A stretch of 64,000 nt of DNA from Marchantia polymorpha subsp. ruderalis (GCA_037833965.1 AP031352.1:23850501-23914500), one strand, 5' to 3'. Positions 13,901 through 26,469 are shown, counted from the stretch's first letter. Numbers and translations are program-made. Notes: a model not told the origin generated them from the sequence alone.

Positions 13901-16900
13901 GTGTTGCAGTGAACTTTTGGTGAAGTTTTTTCGAAGAAGTCAAAGATGTGTTTGTAGCTCGCTACGTTTTCTTGGATTCCTTAACAAAATTTTGAACTTT
14001 TTAGCTTCTATTGTCAGGCACTGTAGCCGTATCAATTGCTGATGAAGATTTCGTCCAAAGAAGACTAAATGTAGAGGAGCGGCTTGAAGATGGGACAATA
14101 TCTTTTCTAAGTATCGCTGCTCTTCGTCACGGCTTTACTGTTCTCAGCCAGTTGAATATGGCTGCCATTCGAAGGTAAGAGTGAAGTCTCTGCCTCTTGG
14201 ACTAGTTTGACCGGTGGGAGTCTTGCTGCTATCAAATGGTTACGGACACAAAGCTTGTAGTGTCCCTAGTTTTAAAACAACACGATCAGTTCTGTTCTTC
14301 TCATAGGGTTTTAGGAGTTGTCCTCTCATTTTAAGATTGAATAATTCGTATGACAACCCTTGACTAGTAGTAGATGACGTAATGACACAAGATTATAATG
14401 AACAAACCGGTCCTCATGTAAAGCGTTTGCCTGGTTATGAAGCACATATGGATGGACTGACTTCTGCTTCATAAGTTTCTGTATACGATGGATCTCCTCC
14501 TGGGAGTGAACTCATATTAATTCATATCTTTGCGTCTCTTGGTACAGGCACACGGGATCATTGACAGGCTACACAGCATCCAAATTGGATGCCTTTAGAC
14601 ACTATAATGGCCTTCAAGTGTGCACATTGTATGGCAATCACGCTAGCAAAATGAAAAAGGTAAACATATTGGTCCTGCTAGCGGATTTGTAGCAAGTTGT
14701 CATATTTATGTGTGTGACTATGATGCTATTGCAATTGAGCAGATTCTTTTGATTTCTATTCACAGCCCTCCTTCGTGGTTTTTGGCAGAATTATTGTGAT
14801 CCACATTCAGATCAGGGACCCATAATTGCCTTCAACATGAAACGAGCCGATGGTTCCTGGATTGGTTCTCGCGAAGTTGAAAAGCTTGCCTCTCTTAGAA
14901 GAATTCATTTACGGGTAAGCCGAGATTATAGAAACGCGTTAATTTTCTGGCAAACGGTCCTGTTCCAGCATTCGCGTCTTCTGTGAAATACGTTTGAAGT
15001 CTGGCTTATCTCAGTTGTTGTAAATTTCAAGACTGTATCCCTACTTAATGCGAGCTTTTGTGATCACAGACTGGCTGCTTCTGCAATCCGGGTGCTTGTG
15101 CTAAATATCTTGGACTATCATCAAATGATATGAAGGAGAACTTTGAGGTAATAAGGTTATGGCTGTTCTGCTGGGTATGGCGTGGGTTTCTCTCGGTGAT
15201 GATGTAGTTGTGCATCAAGTCATTTAACTTCACGTCCACGTATAATATGAATGGTGAAGATTATGGTCTATTGTATTGGTTTATTGACTTTCAATAGTAG
15301 AATGATTGAATATTATGATAGCCCTGCCGAAACATGTTCAAATTACCTCAGACTGTATACCTTGCTTTCATGTGCTATGGCCGCAGGCAGGGCATGTATG
15401 TTGGGATGACAATGATGTCATCAACGGGCGTCCTACTGGAGCTGTGCGTGTATCTTTCGGCTACATGTCTACATTTGAGGACTGCTCGGTAGGATTTTAT
15501 CTTTCAAAAATAATGTCTTATTCTAAATTCACCTTCCTAGGCCCGAATAGGTTCCAAGCAACGAAAATATTACCCTTTGGCATATGCATCAATTGCTTAA
15601 TTATATAAACATGTAATCTTTCAGTGTAATCTGTCGGCTTGACGAGTGCATCTCTGGAGCCGGCTACTATGCACTGAATAAGACTGATGAAGCTCCTTCC
15701 TTTTTATGCAGTCTTTTTTAGATTTAATATCAACATATTTTGTGGAACGTTATAACTCTAAAACTGCTCCACTCAAAGGTGAGAATCAACACATGTAGTT
15801 CTGTACTTGTCAGGAAATACATTGTCAACCGCGAATCTAGCACCGTCCGTTGTCTGTGGCTTAAGCTGAGTGGCAACTTTACACAGTTTTTCTCATCACC
15901 TCAAGCTTTTATGAATGCTTGTAATGTGGAGTGTCTTGGTGATCAGGATTATCAAAGTGAACCACGTTTCATCACTGGAATTTTTTCGAAGACAGAGAGG
16001 TTGCTTACGGCCATCTTATCAGACAACTAGTTTCTTAGATGGCATCTTAATTGATAGTTGAAGGTGTGATTTGTAAAACAGAGAAGGATGTCAACTGCCT
16101 TTTCTCGGTGGTCTCAAACAGTTTCGTTGAAACAAAACCTTCCGGGGGTTCGACAGTATCTCTTCAATCAATTATTGTGTATCCCATAAAGTCTTGCGCC
16201 GGTTTCACTGCAAAGAGCTGGCCACTAGGAGATTGTGGTGAGTGCATGCGCCATTCATTGTTTTGAGAAGCGATCCAGGATTTCCATTGACTTATTTTTT
16301 CTATGAGGGACAATCTTCTTGTGTACCGCAGCTTGCTCGTGCTGTTTGCTCCTTTGGACCCTACTTCTGACGAACGTGAAATTGTTTTACGTTGAATAGG
16401 ACTTTTATACGATAGAGATTGGCTCATAAAGTCGACGTCTGGAGAAGTTCTCACGCAAAAAAAGGTAATATATTTTTTAAATACTCTGACGCTAGCAGCA
16501 CTGCTTGTTCTTATCTGCCAAAACAATTTATACATTCGACTGTAATACTGCATATACTAGGGCTCTCCTACAGTCACAAGCTCATCGTTCTGATCGTATC
16601 ATTCTCATTGTGATAGTGTCCCTCAATGTGGTCGATCAAGACACACATAGATCTGGAGACAGGTATACTACATGTGGAAGCTCCAAATATGAAGGGTGGA
16701 ATTGACATTCCTCTGAATAATGTGGCTAATTGCGAGCCGTCTAGCAATGTTACCTTGTGTTCTAACCCGTGAGTGTCTGGCACCTAAACGCCCCGAAGAG
16801 TTACGGTTATGTTACTATTAGCATGTGTGCAGCATCTGTAGTTGCCTGGAGCAAATGCCTTAAATTTGCGGAAATTAGCATCAAAGGGTGCATTCGAGCG

Positions 16901-18800
16901 TGAGCTCGTTTGCTTGCTTTATACAGGTAGTTAGGACAGTATAGGACTTTGTGGCTACATCTTTACTTACATGGTTTGAATCCTTACATTGTTCGTAAAC
17001 ACCACTTACAGCGTACTGGCTTCGCTATACTTTGTGGTTATTAATACAATTTTAGCCAATAATAGAACAGCTAAGGCTCTAATGGGTGCATGAAACTTGT
17101 TTCGAGCTTTTCGAACTGTCAGTAGAAAGTTGGAGCTGTGCTAACAGCTTATGTTTTTGAAGGGTTGGAGCAAACCAATGCGGACTGGATGCTGATCGCT
17201 GGTTTTCAGAAGCCTTGGAAACACCTTGCAGCCTTGTCAAGAGGGACGTTAAGAGCCGTTTTATTAAACCCAGGAGATCAACTATTGGTAGTGGGGATAA
17301 GAAAGTATTTGAGGAGGAAGAAACAGAATTAAGCTTTGCAAACGAAGGCCAAATTCTTCTTGTGTCACAAAGTAGCGTTGACAACTTGAACTCGAGACTC
17401 GTTGCGAGCACGTCTCAAAGAGGTCAGGCAGTGCTTTATTCGATAGTGAATTTCCCTGCAATCGTGAGTATCACATGAAACAGTATTCGGTTTTACTTTC
17501 AGATTTAATTGCTTCAACAGACTTCATATCAATTTGAGTTTGATACGTAACATATGAAGCCTAATGTTGACTGTCTTGTTCAGACTATGAACGGAATAGG
17601 GAAGTGAGATCGGACAAGCAGCACTTTCAAGTAGATGTAAAGCGTTTCCGTCCAAATCTTGTCGTGGTTGGAAGTGAAGCCTATGATGAAGATCTGTGGG
17701 ACACATTAGCCATCGGCGACGAGCAATTCAAGGCAAGTACTAGAGTAGCCTCCAGGTCGTAGTTTACGTCATCAACTCTCTCTTTGCTAGATTTTTTCGT
17801 TCTTCTTTTCCTCTTGCTTTAAGTCCCTTCTCCTATTCAGTTGTGGCACTTGTAGGTGTCCCGACGTCGTTATAGTTGAAAACTTCATTGACCAGTAAAC
17901 TCTTGTTCTTGTTTGTTTCTACTGCTGATAACAATCAGGTCTTTTTGTCTCTTGTGAGTTCGTTTGTCACTCCACAACGCATCAATTGTATGATATTTCT
18001 CTGACTTTAGATGCAAATGATATGCATCTGTTCAGCCCTTCGAATGTGTAACAGCACATTGAACTACTCACCCACAGCTGTGACACTATGTCAATCAACT
18101 CTACTCAGGTCCATGATTTTAATGTTTCCAGGTCAGGGGAGGATGCAATCGCTGTACAATGGTCAACATTGACCAGAGTTCTGGAAAGCGAGAAGCGCTT
18201 AGTGAACCACTGGCCACTCTCGCTTCTTACCGGCGTTTCAAGGCAAGCCCTCATTGAATTTTTTCCTTCGTTGCCTGACGTAGCCCTGGCCGGTGGAGAA
18301 GGAACATAGTATGCCATACCATGAACTCGCTTGTGACAGCAAACGGATCTTCAGCTGCGTATGGATTAAAGTTCAGTATGCGATTTGTAGATCTTTTGAA
18401 AAGCCAAAGTGCAAGATATGAGCACTGCTTGGCAGTTTTGTGTCAAGCCTGATGTCTATGCCAGGTTTTCGTCTTCGACTTGAGAGAAATGTATCATCGT
18501 CTACCGGTACACCTTTTGCAGTGATCTTGATGTAGCCCATTGCAGTATTGGGGTTGCTTAATGTAGACTCATTGTCTATCGAGTTTCGTCTAACTTTGAA
18601 CAAGTTCTTTTTTTCAGGGACAGATCAATTTTGGAATACTTATCGAGCAAGCAAGGCATTGTACGGATAGGCGTCTTTCATCAAAAGAGGATGAAACCTC
18701 GAAAGATTCGAATGTAGATTCTGATATCTTAAAAAGATCTCACAATAGGCTTGTGCATGTTGGCCAGAGAGTTCGTGTTGTACAAACGTTGACTAACTGA
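10990..18800 (+). CDS. ABA3: Molybdenum cofactor sulfurase (ABA3/MOCOS type), complete, 21 exons
   Basis: The enzyme takes sulfur from L-cysteine and adds it to the molybdenum cofactor of aldehyde oxidase and xanthine dehydrogenase; in plants this enables the last step of ABA synthesis. Exons: 10990-11236, 11359-11457, 11839-11897, 12122-12443, 12674-12788, 13026-13128, 13481-13526, 13667-13705, 14018-14174, 14548-14659, 14789-14914, 15070-15147, 15387-15488, 15712-15778, 16082-16237, 16400-16464, 16617-16768, 17163-17422, 17584-17732, 18132-18242, 18618-18800. They total 2748 bp, giving 915 residues (Arabidopsis about 819, human 888). The N-terminal NifS-like domain has [16 protein letters not shown], the PLP lysine in SFYK (about 315) and the cysteine motif [15 protein letters not shown] (about 476). 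The C-terminal MOSC part starts near residue 585 ([10 protein letters not shown]) and has GGCNRCTM near 821, with Thr where relatives have Gln. About 50 extra residues precede [11 protein letters not shown]. The last two introns use GC donors. The exon 14-15 junction in the linker is the least certain. Confidence 0.95.
17733..18131 (+). other. GC-AG intron of the sulfurase gene
   Basis: The exon ends in AAG and the intron begins gcaagt, ending tttccag. It joins EQFK to VRGGCNRC, exactly as the family alignment needs. A GT alternative four bases on would break the frame. Confidence 0.85.
18243..18617 (+). other. second GC-AG intron of the sulfurase gene
   Basis: The exon ends YRRFK (AAG) and the intron begins gcaagc, ending ttttttcag. 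The reading frame resumes as GQINFGIL, which fits the family. Confidence 0.85.
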
Positions 18801-21098
18801 AAATGAAAATTGGCCAATGATTAATGCCGCAGAAGCATGTAATCAGATCATATGTTAATCCATGGTTGTGATATGCGTGTCGTGTTTTCAGGATCTGATG
18901 AAAGTCCATCACCCGGTGTCTCTCTACATTGAGATCTGAGAGAAGAGAGGAGTTATGTTATTGAAGGTCTTCTTAGGAAGCTAATTTTTCTGTTCCACAC
19001 ATGTTTAGTCTTCTTGCATTTGAAGGAAGGAGCGAATGTTTGCACGTGGTCTTTTTCACGATAAGATGGAAGAGTGGATGGGGTCTTCAGTCATGTTTGG
19101 TATGCCCAGATCATTGTCTCTTCCCCACCGATACGTAGAGATTAAAACGCGCGATGAGTAGAAAAAAATCCAGATGGAAAATCATGGAAAATCACGAAGC
19201 ACTAATTTTCGCCCCACCAATACATACAGATAAGGAGAAAAAGCCATACAACATTAACAAAATGCCAATAAAAAGTCCCTTTTCAATCTAGCAGAATTTA
19301 ACCAAATTAACAGATAAAGAGGGAGTTAATCCTCTGTTGTAAATACTCCAGTGTTCCATATTGTGAGTACGGAATCACCATGTCTCCAAACGTTAGATTA
19401 GAGTCATACTGGACATTGAGTTATCGATCACGGGAAAGGGATTAACTCCCGTTCCCATGAGTGTGAGTGTATTTCACATTTTGTATCTTTTTTTCAGCAT
19501 TTGATTTTTGATTGGTCCTTGGTTGCTTAATTTCTTGTCAAATTTTTTAGATTGTCGTGCATAGCGTAGATCACAAACATTTGTTGGATGATGAGCAAGA
19601 AGCAGATAAATTTCATCACTGAAGAAGGCAAGAATGTGAGGAAAAATTAGTAATTGACGAAAAAAAGAAAGTACAAGTAGAATAAAAGACTCTTTGAGAT
19701 AAATTTGTTTTTTCTGTGTCAACTATCTGCTTATTTCAAGTTAAAGTATGCATTTTTCTTTGAAATAAATACAAAAAAATTGCCGTTTCTTCAAAAGTAG
19801 ATTTGATTAGGATAAAAAAATACTTTTGACGGTTTGATAATTTTTATACGTCAATGATTAAGATTTATATATGACAATTCAAATATATCTAGGCAAGGTA
19901 CATGCTTGTGCTTTGGACGACCAGTTCCACGAAGAGTATTTAGTTCAATGTTTGCAAAACCATTAATGCAAGGAGTTCAAGTTTTTTGACGTGAATTTCT
20001 TGCATTCCTACATGTATTTCAAACGTTTTAGAATTTCTTGTAAGTTTTCTTCGAAGAAAGGAGTGATTCATTTACTTCATAAATTTGAGTTGATGTTAGT
20101 GTTTTGTCAAGTTTGTAATCAACCTTCAGCAGCAATTGAAAAGAATCTGCTAACGATATTAAGTCTTGTGGTTATATGCTTGTTGAAAATATTGTAAGCT
20201 AAGAATTAGAATAAGAACGTCTATATTACTTTGTGCAATAACAGGTTTTGCTGAAGTCAATTTAGGATATATGGATAAGTGATGCACTTTGCAGTACCAA
20301 AGTTTATTTTATCTATCTACCTTCATTGCAATATTCTGATCAAGACAACATTTTGGATTTTAATTTATAATGCTTGTCTTGCAATTCAAATTTTACATCA
20401 ATAATGCATTCATTCTTGACAAAAACAAGCTATTTAGATTTATACAAAAAGTTATTATCAGTTAAAAAAATCCTTATTGATTGATTTTATTGATGTTTTT
20501 ATATCAAAAAATATTATGAACTTTATCTTATCATTTTTCAACTTGAGAATTTTTTATTTTTAGTATGAATTACATAACTTATAATCATTTGATCTCTCTT
20601 CATAAACTAACATTTGTTAGCGTTTTATTCTAAAGAAACAAAAAATTAAAACTTTTGATGTTAATTAAAAGAATTATTTGAATATATACATAATGATATA
20701 TGAAATTCTGAGTTAAATTTTGTATTAAAAATATGATGATATATGTTTTACATTGAGAAGTATTCAAGATTTATATAAGTTTTCACATAAATATTTCAAG
20801 TCTTTGCAATTTTTTAAAGACTGGAAATTCAAACTGAGAATAAAATTGGCTGTAAAATGTAACGTAATTTGTTGTTTCAAATTTTTGAATGATTTTAGTT
20901 TGGATTTTCAGATTTACATATTTTCCAATTTAATGGAAATTAACAGATATATGACAAGATTGCACACTTCTGTAATTTGTATCCATCACAAATGAGGTTT
21001 TTGTATCAATTTGTTTATAATCTTATTTTTATGATTTAAATTGATCAATCATCATGTGTAACTTCATTGTAAACTTCTTAATATGCAGTACAACATCC
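18801..21098. other. 3' flank and AT-rich spacer, no gene recognised
   Basis: The first few hundred bases probably carry the sulfurase 3' UTR. The rest is AT-rich, with short open frames only (for example 19474-19722 minus and 20753-20995 plus) that match nothing I know. Confidence 0.4.
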
Positions 21099-21324
21099 AT
21101 GATTTGTTAAATTATAATAGCTATGCATATTTCATAATGTTGAATGTTTGTTATGACAGGAGATGATGATTTATTTGTTTAGATGCAATCTAATTGAATT
21201 AGTTAAAAACTATGATTTGTTAAATTATAATAGCTATGCATATTTCATAATGTTGAATGTTTGTTATGACAGGAGATGATGATTTATTTGTTTAGATGCA
21301 ATCTAATTGAATTAGTTAAAAACT
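21099..21324. repeat. Exact 113-bp tandem duplication
   Basis: Bases 21099-21211 and 21212-21324 appear identical by eye; a third copy begins but diverges after four bases. The lack of divergence in non-coding AT-rich DNA implies a recent slippage or unequal-exchange event, or an assembly artefact. Confidence 0.93.
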
Positions 21325-22006
21325 ATGAAAATGTCATTTTATTAACATGTACATTGTGGTAAAAAATATTACATCTATTTCAAAGATAGAGATATGTGAT
21401 TCTGATTCCAATATTACTTTCTGCAAAATATTTTTTTAGAATGTTGTTGCCATTATTTTACAAGTATTTAGTGTGTGTAGTACTTGCTCTAAGATCATAT
21501 ATTGTGATGTTAATATTATACTCATCTTATCCACATGGCTTGATTGATGTAAAAGTTGATGGTTTACTATTATATTTTTTCTCTACCATGTACAATTTTA
21601 ATATAAGTTGACATAAATAATAAGAATGTGATATGAAATATATAACAAACTAAAATCACTACATGATATTAGGGTGCCGGGCACGCCCTAGGAAAAGAGC
21701 ATGCCCCCCTCCGCCGTGCCCCCGGGCATGGAGGAGCAGCTTAAGAGATTGCAGATGTGATTATACTCTATGCATATCACAAACACACCTCCAATTTCCA
21801 GTGCATATGAGAAGCAAAATCCACATGCGATGTCTCATGTGCGTGAGAACCAAAAATCTGAACATGATGCGCGTGTAGGGAAAACCCCGCACCTTTTCCT
21901 TTCTTTATTGTCCTAGGATGTCATCAATTGACCAGGCTCCATCCTCATCATCTTCCTCTACTACATCTCCTTTGTTTTCTGTTTGATCTCTCCCAACATC
22001 ACCGAT
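21325..22006. other. spacer and 3' flank of hAT relic
   Basis: AT-rich to about 21660, then an abrupt GC-rich block. A near-palindrome starting tagggtgccggg lies at 21669-21690. It could be a hAT-type terminal repeat for the element next door, but no matching copy was found on the other side. Confidence 0.3.
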
Positions 22007-23460
22007 GGCAAAGTATTACTCCATGTTGTCTTCCTCTGGCTCATTCTCATCTTCTTGGAGCAAAGGCTCTGTTCTTCAACCATCATGAGCTCCAACCTCA
22101 AGTCTTCGTCAAAATCTTGGTAAAAGACATCGAGGCCTGCGCCTTCAATAGTGGGCGTCAGTGCGTTCTGCCCTTTTCCTTGCCTTACGGATTTTCATGT
22201 TGGCAATTCTGGCCCCGAGCTCGTACTTAAGCTGGCCAAGCATTGACAAAGTCGAAGGGCTAAGGCAATTTCTCGTTTTTGTCTTGATGAGCCCAAGGGC
22301 CGAGAAAAGGCGCTCGACTGGAGCACCATGGGGCGCAATGCTCAAGATTTTGAGAGCAAAGCGGCGAAGCACTGGCGCAGGTCCAGAAAACTGAGTACAA
22401 AATATGCGTGCTGAAAGTACGGTTTTCCTCACGTTCTTAAACGGTGGATCCTCGTTTTTGTACGCCAGGAGTTCCTTGTGCAACTGCACTGCATCACACT
22501 TTGAAAATTTCCAGGCCAGCGCTAGTCCAAGGGCATGTCTCATCATAGAGTCAATGATCACCTTCTTTGACACTGCGAGGTGCTTGTGTGATGGGAGAAG
22601 GAACAACGCAATGAAGTAAACAGGGTCCGAAAATTCCCTTGCACGCCTGTTGATTGCTGCTGCAATTGCGTGTTCCTTCAAACCAGCCATGCCAATGTTG
22701 GTGGACGATATATGATGCCAGACAACCAAAAGCTCCTTGAAGACATCAGTCAGCGACGAGTTGCTAGATTCAAGGCGTCCAATTGCATCAACAGCCGGAG
22801 ATATGCCGTCAACTAGAGTTGCATTATCGGCAAAGTGGTACCGGCTCTTGATGATGCCTGCAATTGGGACGCGGATCTTTGGATATCCCGATCCTGGGGT
22901 TTCACTTAGCTCCAGATAGTGCGAGAAACCTTTCTCATATTCAGCCACCTCTTTGCAGACTTTGGCTAGTGAAAACCAGCGTGTATCGCAAAATGTCGAG
23001 AGCAAATGCCGCACGCCATTCTATTTCTGCCATTGTTGCAGCACGTTACGCCAAATGTGGAAACTCAGGAAAAAATTCACCAACTGCTGGTCTGATTTGC
23101 ATGTGACTAGCAGTGATGGAAACGCGGTAATGTCCTTGACCAGAAGGTTCAACGCATGCAAGCAGCATCTGATTGGGATGATGTCTGAAAAATTGGCCTA
23201 AAATCACACAATTTTGTTTGAGTTCGGATCAAATTTTGCTTTGTGAATACAAAATGCAAGACAATGAAAACTTCACTAACCTTCAGATCGTTCCGCATTT
23301 TCACCATCACTGATGGATTGTCGGTTACACATGCGATAACGGAGCTTATTTTGATTCCGTTCAATTTGAGTACCTCGAGGAGTTCCTCCTTCAGGAAATC
23401 GGCTTTGTGCCTTTGGGCGGACAAGAGGGCATGCGCGGTACCCTACATGATATGGGATAA
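22007..23460 (-). pseudogene. Broken hAT-family transposase (C-terminal two thirds)
   Basis: hAT transposases cut and paste DNA through an RNase H-like core and dimerise through a C-terminal hATC domain. On the minus strand one exon (about 23460-23281) encodes AQRHKADFLKEELLEVLKL and a CVTDNPSVM core segment. An 83-bp intron (23280-23198) follows, and the frame resumes as FSDIIPIRCCLHALNLLVKD. A premature TAG lies at 23021-23023. The same frame then continues as LLSTFCDTRWFSL and on to the hATC segment (APVERLFSALGLIKTKTRN) with a stop near 22147. An acidic tail (EDENEPEEDNME, stop near 22014) is still readable downstream but in another frame. The N-terminal zinc finger is absent. One nonsense mutation, one frameshift and truncation make it inactive. 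Family assignment is by motif, without a search. Confidence 0.85.
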
Positions 23461-24907
23461 GTAGACTTTAAGTCTTGATAGTATCGCAATGTGAATTGTT
23501 TCATGCATCAACTTCATTGGAAAAATTGTGTACGTTGCATGCATCTTACTTGAGTGTATCGGGGTCGTTTATTCAAACAATATTTCAAAAGATTCTTGAG
23601 GTTGAACTAAAAAAAAACCAATTAGTACATGGGATGTTAGTAACTATCAAAGTACAATGATACGTGGAGAGTTTAAATTGTATTACTATAGTTTAATTAC
23701 AAAAATCTGTGAAAGAAGATTTCGATACGTTGGTGTGAGAGTGAGTTTAAAATATTTGTTAGAAAATTGGTTTACGTTATATATATAATGTAAATCAATA
23801 AATAAAAATAAAAATAGTGATATTTAATAGTAAGTAAATATATTTTAGTAGTTTCTGCGCTTGGGTTCTATCTGCTAATTTTAGCAAATTGAGATAGAAC
23901 AAGTCCTCATGTACAGACGTTACTATCTAGTCTAATTTTAGCATGGTGGGATGGACAAGACGTCATCCGGGGTCAGACGTGCTGCAAGCTTTGGAAGAGG
24001 CGCCCTCCGAGCGAGGAAGTCGGAAATGAAGAGTTCAGGCACCGCCACGTTTGCGCTGATATGGCAGTTTGGAGCGAATACGAGCGGATGGTAAGTTTCA
24101 TGATCAGCGAGCTAAATCTGCTCCATGGTTTCCGAGCACAGTCCACAGCGAAAGGTGAAACGTTATGGAGGAAATGCGTTGTTTTTAGGTGGTGTTTGGT
24201 TGGAATCTACTGTACATATATGCCACGTATTGTCATGATTTTGATCCGCTTCCGACTACAAGCAACGGGAGAGAATATATTCGGGACGTGCTCTTTTCAT
24301 CGAATAGTCCAAGTACCACCATCAAATGCAAACCTTCACATTTAATCTTCTTCCGTCAGATTAGGGGCGATAGATTCAGCAGAGTTGGAAACTATCTTTC
24401 GATGTGGGTATACAAAATATAAATTTCCACAATGTTATTGCGGAAGTTTTGTGATCTCTTCATGGCCCATTATTCATTCCAAGATATGGCATTACGATTA
24501 TTCTAAGAAAGGATGGTGAATCATTGGATGGAAGTTTCCATACGCATCCGACGAAGCCCGATAAAAGGTTCTTGTGCACGACATTGCCGCGAAGTCAAAA
24601 GAGGTCCCATACACCGGACCGGAACGACGATCGAGGAAAATTCGTAGTTTTGAACTGAGGCAATCGTTAATAAGTAAAGAAATGTACAAAGTTCCAGAAT
24701 AATTGTGCCGCGGTTGAACTTTCTGTCCAATCGCTACATATGGCAACTCGTCACAAAGCTGCAAGCCCTCTGACGCAAACGCTCACGCGCACGTCCAAGA
24801 GGTAAACTTGCTCCGGAATGCAATGGGAACCCAATCAGAATTTCAATGTAAAATGAAAGATATCCCATGTGGCGAATACTCAATACTCTCCACTACTATT
24901 TCGCTGT
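23461..24907. other. spacer between hAT relic and dehydrin
   Basis: AT-rich to about 23930, then mixed composition. A 9-bp inverted repeat lies at 23865-23873/23892-23900. Open frames at 24061-24345 and 24498-24764 match nothing known. The part next to 24907 should hold the dehydrin 3' UTR. Confidence 0.35.
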
Positions 24908-25395
24908 CTAATCGCTGTCGCTTCCGCTGCTGCTGTCGCTGTCATCGTGCTTCTTCTCTTTCTTCTTCTTGTCCTTCTTCTCACCGTCCTTGTGACCTTC
25001 CTTCTTGTCCTTCTTCTTCTTCTCACCGTCCTTGTGGTGCTCGCCCTCCTTCTTGTCTCCTCCGTGCAACAAGCTGCTCAGAGGGTTCTTGTGCTCTCCT
25101 TCCTTGTGCTCACCCTTGTGCTCTCCTTCTTTGTGCTCTCCCTTCTTCTGAAATATTCCAAAATGCCAACACAGTCAATCTCTCAGTGAGCTTCTCTATT
25201 CTCAACATTCCCAACTTCTATATACTTTCGTTCAATTACCCAAAAAGAAATGGAAATAATCATCAGCTCACTGCAAGTCAAGGCAGGTCTCGACTTCCGT
25301 AACAACAGAATCCATTGGCTTCAAGAACAGAAGATTCAGGCACTCACGTCATCGTGTCCCAGCATGTGCTGGATCTTGTCAACAATTCCGGCCAT
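24908..25395 (-). CDS. HIRD11-like short dehydrin
   Basis: Dehydrins are disordered, hydrophilic stress proteins that protect membranes and enzymes and bind metals; the HIRD11 class is small, His/Lys-rich and Ser-tailed. Two exons, 25395-25348 and 25147-24908, give 95 residues (Arabidopsis HIRD11 is about 98). The protein starts MAGIVDKIQHMLGHDD, whose GIVDKI resembles a K-segment core. Then come repeated KEGEHK/GEHKEGEHK units, NPLSSLLHGG, an EKKKKDKK/EKKDKKKK basic stretch and the acidic Ser tail SDSSSGSDSD at the stop. Splice borders are GT-AG with phase 0. A 5' UTR intron (25418-26364) with acceptor ttttgcag lies just before the ATG. The gene should be stress or ABA induced; one ABRE-like site is upstream. 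Long open frames on the other strand here are antisense shadows of the Lys/Glu repeats. Confidence 0.88.
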
Positions 25396-26440
25396 TTTGA
25401 TAGTACTCGAAGTTTATCTGCAAAACCCGAAAATGGACGACGTTTAAAGAGTGTACCATGACATCATCCTCGGTATCTACTACCATCTGATCAATGTGAT
25501 GCACTATGACAGAAGCTGTCGTTATGCCACAGGGCAGTTACTCTAACTCGCCCTGGACTTCATTCCTAGACTTGACCGATGGCATCTACCGCCTTCTCTT
25601 GAGCCAATAAGCGGTCAAATGACGATCTGGCATATGTAACAAAAGTTCTATTGCCCACATTGAGTACTGAGCACCATCGATCTGAGAAAGTACGTCGACA
25701 GAGTGCGCTAGTGCTACATCTCGATCACAGGCAAGGACAGAGTTGAAAGCCAAATAAGCTTCGAGAGCACTGGGCAGTAAACACATTAGCTCCTCTATGC
25801 TTTGTCCCTACTCTAGCGTTAAAGATTAATTTCACATCGCGGGCTTCCGATGTCCACTTGGCCAGACATGTCACAAACGATGAACACTATCATCGAGTCC
25901 TGTAAGTAATGGAAGCGACAAAAACATATTGCTGGAGCCACATTCTGCACACAGAGAAAATACTCACAAGCAGAACTAACTACAGCTCTACACGATCATC
26001 GACAGCACGTGGAAGTCAGAGAGTCAAGAAGGTCTGAACAACGATCTGCCTGCAACCCGTGGACAATTCGCATAATCTTACATCGAGCTGGGCTAGATTA
26101 GCGCCAGGGGAGGGAGCCTCGAGTCAAAAGACCAGTCGCTGCTACAAGATGGCAAATCAAGACGAGGACTAATATTTATCCCAAAGGTGACGATGGCGAT
26201 TCAGTGGAGCTGCACATACTGCCAGGAATGATTCTATCCAGTTGTCACCCGCAGCGCAGCTTCTAGCCTGAGCCATCTAGCAACGATGAAATTCACGTAG
26301 AAACTCGAGCAGCCTAAGAGACATCCAATCAAGACGGACCCACTGACAAGACGGGAGAACTCACCAGTGAGCAAGCGCGCTCGATCGATCGATGGCTGTG
26401 GGAACTGAGATTGCTTGAATGTGAGCGGTTCTTCTCCTCA
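25396..26440 (-). promoter_or_regulatory. Dehydrin 5' UTR with a 947-bp leader intron
   Basis: Minus strand: a leader exon of about 70 bases ends CTCACTG at 26365 before a canonical gtgagt donor. The intron runs 26364-25418 to ttttgcag, and a short leader precedes the ATG at 25395. Leader introns often raise expression in plant genes. The structure is inferred from splice signals only. Confidence 0.6.
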
Positions 26441-26459
26441 AGCTGGCCGTGAGCGGTCG

Positions 26460-26469
26460 ATATATATAC
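26460..26469 (-). promoter_or_regulatory. TATA box of the dehydrin gene
   Basis: TATATATA at 26461-26468, about 30 bp upstream of the inferred start of the leader exon (about 26435), in a GC-rich setting where it stands out. Confidence 0.55.

Noticed and set aside
15811-16030. Possible extra sulfurase exon in the linker
   Set aside because: Splicing 15778 directly to 16082 keeps the frame, while an exon starting at 15814 meets a stop after about 18 codons.
17999-18030. Apparent frameshift in the sulfurase CQMICI motif (atgcaaatgatatgcatc)
   Set aside because: It is an intronic coincidence. The real exon starts at 18132 and encodes [13 protein letters not shown] in frame, so the gene is not a pseudogene.
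24808-25302. Long Ser/Cys- and Leu-rich open frames on the plus strand
   Set aside because: They are the reverse of the Lys/Glu/His repeats of the dehydrin exon; the low-complexity coding sequence keeps other frames open.
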